In this document: positions 5,864 to 8,779 of the stretch, piece by piece | Position numbering within the stretch: the stretch's first letter is position 1 | Layout: each line of letters begins with the position of its first letter | From: Chloroflexota bacterium | GTDB lineage: Bacteria > Chloroflexota > Anaerolineae > Fen-1058 | DNA length: 8,779 bases | Direction: 5' to 3' | Assembly (NCBI GenBank): GCA_016219235.1 | Contig: JACRBO010000171.1 | Coordinates: 1 to 8,779 of the forward strand | The notes under the pieces: generated by a model | Database searches by the model: none | What the model saw: the letters and a program-made list of their open reading frames with translations, nothing else | Told to the model about the DNA's origin: nothing | Made by a program: the position numbers and the translations under genes

Positions 5864-5896
5864 ATCTGTGCAATCTGTGTTTATCTGTGTCCCCAA
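5864..5896 (-). repeat. right inverted-repeat arm with three octamers
   Basis: ATCTGTGC (5864-5871), ATCTGTGT (5873-5880) and ATCTGTGT (5883-5890), then CCCCAA. This mirrors the left arm at 5508-5541, with the same 9-10 bp spacing. The arm begins ten bases after the Imm32-like stop and ends 15 bases before the Nudix start. Confidence 0.75.
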
Positions 5897-5911
5897 GAGT
5901 TTTGTTCGACA

Positions 5912-6541
5912 ATGAATCCAAGACTTGAAGACATTCGCGCGGCGCTGCAACAGCCCTTGCCGGGGCTGGCCGCGCAGATTAAGTTGGCGCCGGAGTATCG
6001 GCTATCCAGTTTGAGAAACGATCCGCCCGCCAATGCTCGACCGGCGGGCGTGTTGATTTTGCTCTATGCCCACGCTGGCGAATGGCACTTCCCGTTGATG
6101 AAGCGCGTGGAAGACGGCCTGACGCACAGCGGGCAGATCTCGCTGCCGGGCGGCTCGCAGGAAGCGGGCGAATCGATCCGCGAGACGGCGCTGCGCGAGG
6201 CGTGCGAGGAGATCGGTGCGGGCTGCACCGAGGTGGAGGTGCTGGGCCAGCTCACGACGATCTACATTCAGCCCAGCAACTTCCTGGTCACACCCACCGT
6301 CGGCCAGGTCGATCATCGCCCGGATTTCAAGTGTGATCTGCGCGAAGTGGCCGAGTTGATCGAAGTGCCAATGTCCACGTTGTTCGATCCGAACGTCGTG
6401 AAGCGCGAGCCGTGGACGCTGCGCGGCACGCAAGTGGAAGTGCCGTTCTTTCAGATCGGATCGCACAAGGTCTGGGGAGCAACGGCCATGATTCTGAGTG
6501 AATTCAAGATGATCCTGGAAACGCTGGCGACCCATGACTGA
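5912..6541 (+). CDS. Nudix hydrolase, CoA pyrophosphatase type
   Basis: Probably splits coenzyme A or related nucleotides into phosphopantetheine and 3',5'-ADP, using Mg or Mn. The protein has 209 aa. The Nudix box (GX5EX7REUXEEXGU) is complete: Gly81, Glu87, Arg95-Glu96, Glu99-Glu100, Gly102. The preceding PLMKR...SGQISLPGG (61-81) resembles the CoA-specific UPF0035 signature, though the usual LLTxRS is altered, so substrate certainty is moderate. VTPTVG (126-131) and a C-terminal WGATAMIL (188-195) also fit this subfamily. The ATG at 5912 is chosen because an upstream in-frame ATG (5855) would encode residues from the ATCTGTGT repeat. Only a weak AAGAG precedes it. It overlaps the next gene by eight bases. 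Confidence 0.87.
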   Translation: MNPRLEDIRAALQQPLPGLAAQIKLAPEYRLSSLRNDPPANARPAGVLILLYAHAGEWHFPLMKRVEDGLTHSGQISLPGGSQEAGESIRETALREACEEIGAGCTEVEVLGQLTTIYIQPSNFLVTPTVGQVDHRPDFKCDLREVAELIEVPMSTLFDPNVVKREPWTLRGTQVEVPFFQIGSHKVWGATAMILSEFKMILETLATHD

Positions 6542-7133
6542 GACACACCCTGCGTCCACAAGTTTCAATCAACCGCGCTACTGGCTGTGGTGGACGGCGG
6601 CCACGATCGTTGGCTGGATCATCGGCTATGTGATCAACAACCTCATCATCGCCGCGTTTAACTTCACGGAAGAAGCCGTGACGCAAGGCGATCGACCTGA
6701 ACTCCTTCTGGCGTCGATCCTGGCGCTGATGTCGATGGGGCTATCAGTGGGTCTGTTTCAATGGCTGGTGCTGCGACGGGAAGTGCCGTCATCAACGCTG
6801 TGGGCGCCTGCGACTACGCTCGGGTTTGCCGTGGGCATCTGGTTCGGGCTGGCTTTTATGGGGTTGGGCACGGGGCTGGCGCAGTGGTGGGTCGTGCGCA
6901 AGACGTTTAGCAAAGGCTCGTGGTGGCCCACCATCAGTGCCGTGATCTGGCCGTTGGGCTATCTGGCCGGCGGCAGCGTAGGCGGGGCGTTGATCCCGGT
7001 AACGAGCTCGCAGTTATTGGCCGGAGGGATCGGTATCCTGGTGACCGGCTTGATCGTCGGCGCAGTGACAGGCGCGGTGTTGCTGTGGATGCTGCGCGAA
7101 AAGCGCCAAGAAGAAGCCGCGGGCGCATCCTGA
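6534..7133 (+). CDS. small multi-pass membrane protein with repeated QW-L-R motif
   Basis: A 199-residue integral membrane protein of unknown function. About five hydrophobic segments can be seen near 17-42, 56-80, 92-108, 132-155 and 161-187. The motif GLFQWLVLRR (73-82) recurs as GLAQWWVVRK (114-123), each followed by a short polar loop with a tryptophan. This points to internal duplication. Proteins with such QWLVLRR repeats are, from memory, frequent in Chloroflexota and cyanobacteria. The ATG overlaps the Nudix stop (ATGACTGA arrangement), so the two are translationally coupled. The last codons (Ala-Gly-Ala-Ser-stop) come from the palindromic repeat at 7119-7164, so the native C-terminus has been replaced or extended. 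No function is assigned. Confidence 0.8.
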   Translation: MTETHPASTSFNQPRYWLWWTAATIVGWIIGYVINNLIIAAFNFTEEAVTQGDRPELLLASILALMSMGLSVGLFQWLVLRREVPSSTLWAPATTLGFAVGIWFGLAFMGLGTGLAQWWVVRKTFSKGSWWPTISAVIWPLGYLAGGSVGGALIPVTSSQLLAGGIGILVTGLIVGAVTGAVLLWMLREKRQEEAAGAS

Positions 7134-7167
7134 GCGAAACGCAGTGTAGTCGAAGGACGCCCGCGGC
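7116..7167. repeat. palindromic repeat B between convergent genes
   Basis: The core at 7119-7164 is 46 bp and matches the inner element of repeat A (254-299) at 41 of 46 positions. Here the complementary arms extend to 10 bp: GCCGCGGGCG (7116-7125) and CGCCCGCGGC (7158-7167). The element supplies the stop codon of the membrane protein (7131-7133). It fills most of the gap before the end of the convergent modB-like gene. Its hairpin could act as a two-way terminator, although there is no T-run. Confidence 0.75.
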
Positions 7168-7179
7168 CCCGCTCAATAT

Positions 7180-7980
7180 CTACAACATCGGATGCGTCAC
7201 GCGGCCATGCGTCACCGCGCGGAGCGCCAGCAAGAACACAAACGACAGCCCGATCAGGATCGCGGCGATCGCAATCGCCGACCCCAGATCGGATTCCAAC
7301 GCCTGATAGATCGCCAGCGGCATCGTCTGCGTGCGGCCGCTGAAGTTCCCCGCAAACAAAATCGTCGCGCCAAACTCGCCCAGCGCGCGCGCCCACGTTA
7401 AGATGATGCCGCTCAACAAGGCCGGCCCTGCCAACGGCAGCGTGACGCGCCGGAAGACCTGCCAGTGATCTGCGCCTAAATCACTGGCGCTTTCTTCCAA
7501 TTGATGCGGTACGTTGGCAAAGCCGGTCTGCGCCGATCGAATGTAAAACGGCGCGGCCACAAACGTCTGTGCCATCACCACCGCTGCCGTCGTAAAGGGC
7601 AGGCTGATGTCGAATTGATCGAGCAGCGGTCCCAACAAACCTCGTCGCCCGAACGTCATCAACAGCGCCAGGCCCGCCACGGCGGGCGGCAGCACGATCG
7701 GAATATCCAGCAACGTCTCGATGATCGACCGGCCGCGCACCCGGCTGCGCGCCAGCCGATAAGCCAGCGGCGTGCCCAGCCCGATCGTGATGAGCGTGCT
7801 GATCGGGGTGGTGATCAGGCTTAGCCGCAAGGCTTGTGCCACCGTCGGCTGCGCCAGTTGCTCGAGCAAGCCGGTTTCGATCGCGCGCACGATCACGACA
7901 CTCAACGGCAGCGCCAGATACAAGAGCAACAGACCGCCTGCGATTGCGGTGATGAACTTACCAACCAATCGATTCGTCAC
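7180..7980 (-). CDS. modB: ModB-like ABC transporter permease (molybdate type)
   Basis: Integral membrane subunit of an anion importer, most likely for molybdate or tungstate, working with a binding protein (ModA) and an ATPase (ModC). The 266-residue product has hydrophobic spans in the order expected for this family: LVGKFI...ALPLSVVIV, a second span with LITIGLGTPLAY, LLDIPIVLPPAVAGLAL, VVMAQTFVAAPFYI, and the last GSAIAIAAILIGLSF. The EAA loop for ATPase contact is present as LEESASDLGADHW, followed by TLPLAGPALLSG. The segment RTQTMPLAIYQALESD is typical of ModB. The GTG at 7978-7980 gives a normal-looking N-terminus (MTNRLVGKF) with AGGTGGAG upstream. A TTG at 8020-8022 would add 14 unlikely residues. 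Neither modA nor modC is in the window, and no gene lies directly upstream. A sulfate-type permease is less likely. Confidence 0.82.
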   Translation of the reverse strand: MTNRLVGKFITAIAGGLLLLYLALPLSVVIVRAIETGLLEQLAQPTVAQALRLSLITTPISTLITIGLGTPLAYRLARSRVRGRSIIETLLDIPIVLPPAVAGLALLMTFGRRGLLGPLLDQFDISLPFTTAAVVMAQTFVAAPFYIRSAQTGFANVPHQLEESASDLGADHWQVFRRVTLPLAGPALLSGIILTWARALGEFGATILFAGNFSGRTQTMPLAIYQALESDLGSAIAIAAILIGLSFVFLLALRAVTHGRVTHPML

Positions 7981-8022
7981 AATGTGTACGTGCTCCACCT
8001 GAGCAAAATCAACCCGGCACAA

Positions 8023-8202
8023 TACAACAGCGCGCCTACTGAGCGCGCCGTCAGTGAATCGGGCGAAGTGATTCGTTCAGCCGCCGGAATTGAAAGTATA
8101 CCCGATTTCGTCAGCTGCCTCCCGGCGCCTGTATCGCCAGAGTAGCGTCATAAGCCGGGCCGGGCCGTTAGCAGGTGCCAGCCACCTCACGCGGCGCAAT
8201 GC
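8023..8202. other. non-coding gap upstream of the modB-like gene
   Basis: No convincing gene is seen here. GCGCGC occurs twice, seven bases apart, near 8031-8043 and can fold into a small hairpin. No promoter with both boxes could be recognised for the permease; a TATACT on the minus strand at 8095-8100 lacks a matching -35. Confidence 0.4.
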
Positions 8203-8237
8203 AAAACGCCCGCACCGGGGTTACCGGACGGGCGTTT
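8203..8237 (-). terminator. intrinsic terminator of the tRNA gene
   Basis: On the minus strand, AAACGCCCG (8229-8237) and CGGGCGTTT (8204-8212) form a 9-bp stem. An inner CCGG/CCGG pairing extends it, and the descending arm ends in TTTT. It begins about ten bases past the tRNA CCA end. Confidence 0.8.
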
Positions 8238-8247
8238 CGTTCATCAC

Positions 8248-8322
8248 TGGTGGTGGCGACAAGATTTGAACTTGTGACCAAGGGCTTATGAGTCCCCTGC
8301 TCTACCACTGAGCTACGCCACC
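8248..8322 (-). tRNA. tRNA with anticodon CAU (elongator Met, or Ile2 if lysidine-modified)
   Basis: A 75-nt cloverleaf with encoded CCA (8248-8250). The acceptor stem GGTGGCG/CGCCACC is perfect with discriminator A. The D arm is GCTC-AGTGGTA-GAGC, with a short 7-base loop. The anticodon CAT is at 8288-8290 in the loop CTCATAA. The variable loop is TGGTC and the T arm ACAAG-TTCAAAT-CTTGT. The anticodon stem GGGGA/GCCCT ends in an A-G mismatch (31-39) next to the loop and a G-U at the far end. It is not the initiator: pair 1-72 is G-C and the three consecutive G-C pairs next to the loop are absent. Met elongator is most likely; the Ile isoacceptor read by TilS cannot be excluded. Confidence 0.93.
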
Positions 8323-8342
8323 AGTCGAGTTGAGCGAGCGAG

Positions 8343-8371
8343 ATTATACCTAAAACCCCACCCTCGCGCAA
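8343..8371 (-). promoter_or_regulatory. sigma-70 type promoter of the tRNA gene
   Basis: On the minus strand TTGCGC (8366-8371), a 17-bp spacer and a perfect TATAAT (8343-8348). The -10 ends 20 bases before the mature tRNA 5' end, leaving a leader of about 14 nt. This is the best promoter in the window. Confidence 0.82.
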
Positions 8372-8411
8372 GTAGGCTGTTACCGTTCGAAAGCGGACCC
8401 CGATGGCACAG

Positions 8412-8779
8412 TCACGCGTGGTCAACCGACGTCAGATCGATCGGCGCGGTCATGTCCAGATTGAGCGGCGTCACGGACACGACCCGATCGATCCGCACGG
8501 CGTATACGTCCGAATCGCGCTCGACCTGCCCGAAGTCGGACAGGGTTTCGTAACCCATCGGGCCGGGATCGGTCGGGCGGCGGCGATGCGGTTTGACTGG
8601 CAGAAAGTAACGCACCTGGCTCAAGCGCGTCCAGCGCCAGGCGGTCTCACGCGTGGCGTGCGCCGGCACGTCGATCTTGAGTAGATCGGTTTTGGGCGGG
8701 AAACCCTGCCCCAGCGTCCGTTTAGCAAACAGCCACAAGAAATAGGCTGCGCCGGAAAAATCGATGTCATCCGATAAAC
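8412..8779 (-). CDS. C-terminal part of an unrecognised protein, cut by the window edge
   Basis: An open frame enters from the right edge and ends in TGA at 8412-8414, giving 121 or more residues. The start lies outside the window; a TTG at 8736-8738 is possible but not needed. The visible part begins SDDIDFSGAAYFLWLFAKR, a short hydrophobic stretch that may be the end of a membrane segment. It continues into a charged, proline-containing region (LLKIDVPAHATRETAW, RYFLPVKPHRRR) and closes with YAVRIDRVVSVTPLNLDMTA. The codon pattern is typical of the neighbours, which supports coding. I do not recognise the family. It is transcribed toward the tRNA but is separated from it by the tRNA promoter. 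Confidence 0.6.
   Translation of the reverse strand, partial: LSDDIDFSGAAYFLWLFAKRTLGQGFPPKTDLLKIDVPAHATRETAWRWTRLSQVRYFLPVKPHRRRPTDPGPMGYETLSDFGQVERDSDVYAVRIDRVVSVTPLNLDMTAPIDLTSVDHA

Larger units (their letters stand above)
5508..5896. mobile_element. 389-bp unit bounded by inverted repeats, carrying an Imm32-like gene
   Basis: The ends TTGGGGACACAGAT (5508-5521) and ATCTGTGTCCCCAA (5883-5896) are perfect 14-bp inverted repeats, and complementarity continues imperfectly for about 40 bp. Each arm contains the octamer ACACAGAT or a one-base variant three times: 5514, 5523 and 5533 on the left; 5864, 5873 and 5883 on the right. Their spacing is 9-10 bp. The unit resembles a MITE-like non-autonomous element or a pair of intergenic repeat copies around a gene. 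No transposase and no clear target duplication (ATAAAAA against GAGTTTT) are seen, so mobility is inferred. Confidence 0.55.

Noticed and set aside
5508..5896. Classical insertion sequence
   Set aside because: No transposase frame is present inside; the only gene is the small Imm32-like one.
5855..5911. Upstream ATG start for the Nudix gene
   Set aside because: It would translate the inverted-repeat arm into a cysteine-rich leader unlike the family.
6002..6568. Minus-strand open frame opposite the Nudix gene
   Set aside because: Composition is that of an antisense frame, and the plus-strand Nudix box is complete.
7834..8145. Plus-strand open frame over the modB start and the upstream gap
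   Set aside because: Low-complexity antisense product with no recognisable domain. It runs through the permease N-terminus.

Overview
The window looks like a chromosomal piece of a free-living bacterium with moderately high G+C. The mix of gene families (DegV, RidA, an OmpR-type regulator, a QW-L-R membrane protein, a ModB-type permease), the many CGATCG palindromes and three families of short intergenic repeats suggest the Chloroflexota. That is an inference: no marker gene here fixes the taxonomy.

Layout, left to right. On the minus strand is an alpha/beta hydrolase (46-756) interrupted in frame by a nested palindromic repeat. Divergent from it, on the plus strand, is degV (812-1669). Seven bases after degV comes a compact restriction-modification cassette: a single polypeptide joining a Vsr-type endonuclease to a C5-cytosine methyltransferase (1677-3302), overlapped by 20 bases by a DUF4928-like putative restriction endonuclease (3283-4215). 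Fourteen bases later is ridA with an added lysine/alanine/proline-rich N-terminal tail (4230-4748). An inverted array of 7-bp repeats (4754-4831) leads into an orphan OmpR/PhoB response regulator (4830-5504). A 389-bp unit bounded by 14-bp perfect (about 40-bp imperfect) inverted repeats carries a small Imm32-like gene (5585-5854). Then come a CoA-pyrophosphatase-type Nudix hydrolase (5912-6541) and, overlapping it by 8 bases, a small multi-pass membrane protein (6534-7133) whose stop codon lies in a second copy of the palindromic repeat. Convergent on the minus strand are a lone ModB-like ABC permease (7180-7980), a CAU-anticodon tRNA with a good promoter and an intrinsic terminator (8203-8371), and the C-terminal part of an unrecognised protein (8412-8779).

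How the parts work together. The Vsr-methyltransferase and the DUF4928 protein read as one restriction-modification unit. The methyltransferase would protect the host site, the partner would cut unmodified DNA, and the Vsr domain would start repair of T:G mismatches left by deamination of 5-methylcytosine at the same sites. The unit sits with almost no spacer between housekeeping genes and has visibly lower G+C than its neighbours, which suggests horizontal insertion into a degV-ridA transcription unit. The other genes are mostly housekeeping and show no shared pathway.

The most unusual signals are the Vsr-methyltransferase fusion, whose Vsr part lacks the usual zinc-binding cysteines; the repeat-within-a-repeat inside the hydrolase, with a 4-bp duplication around the inner copy; and the repeat-bounded orphan immunity-like gene.
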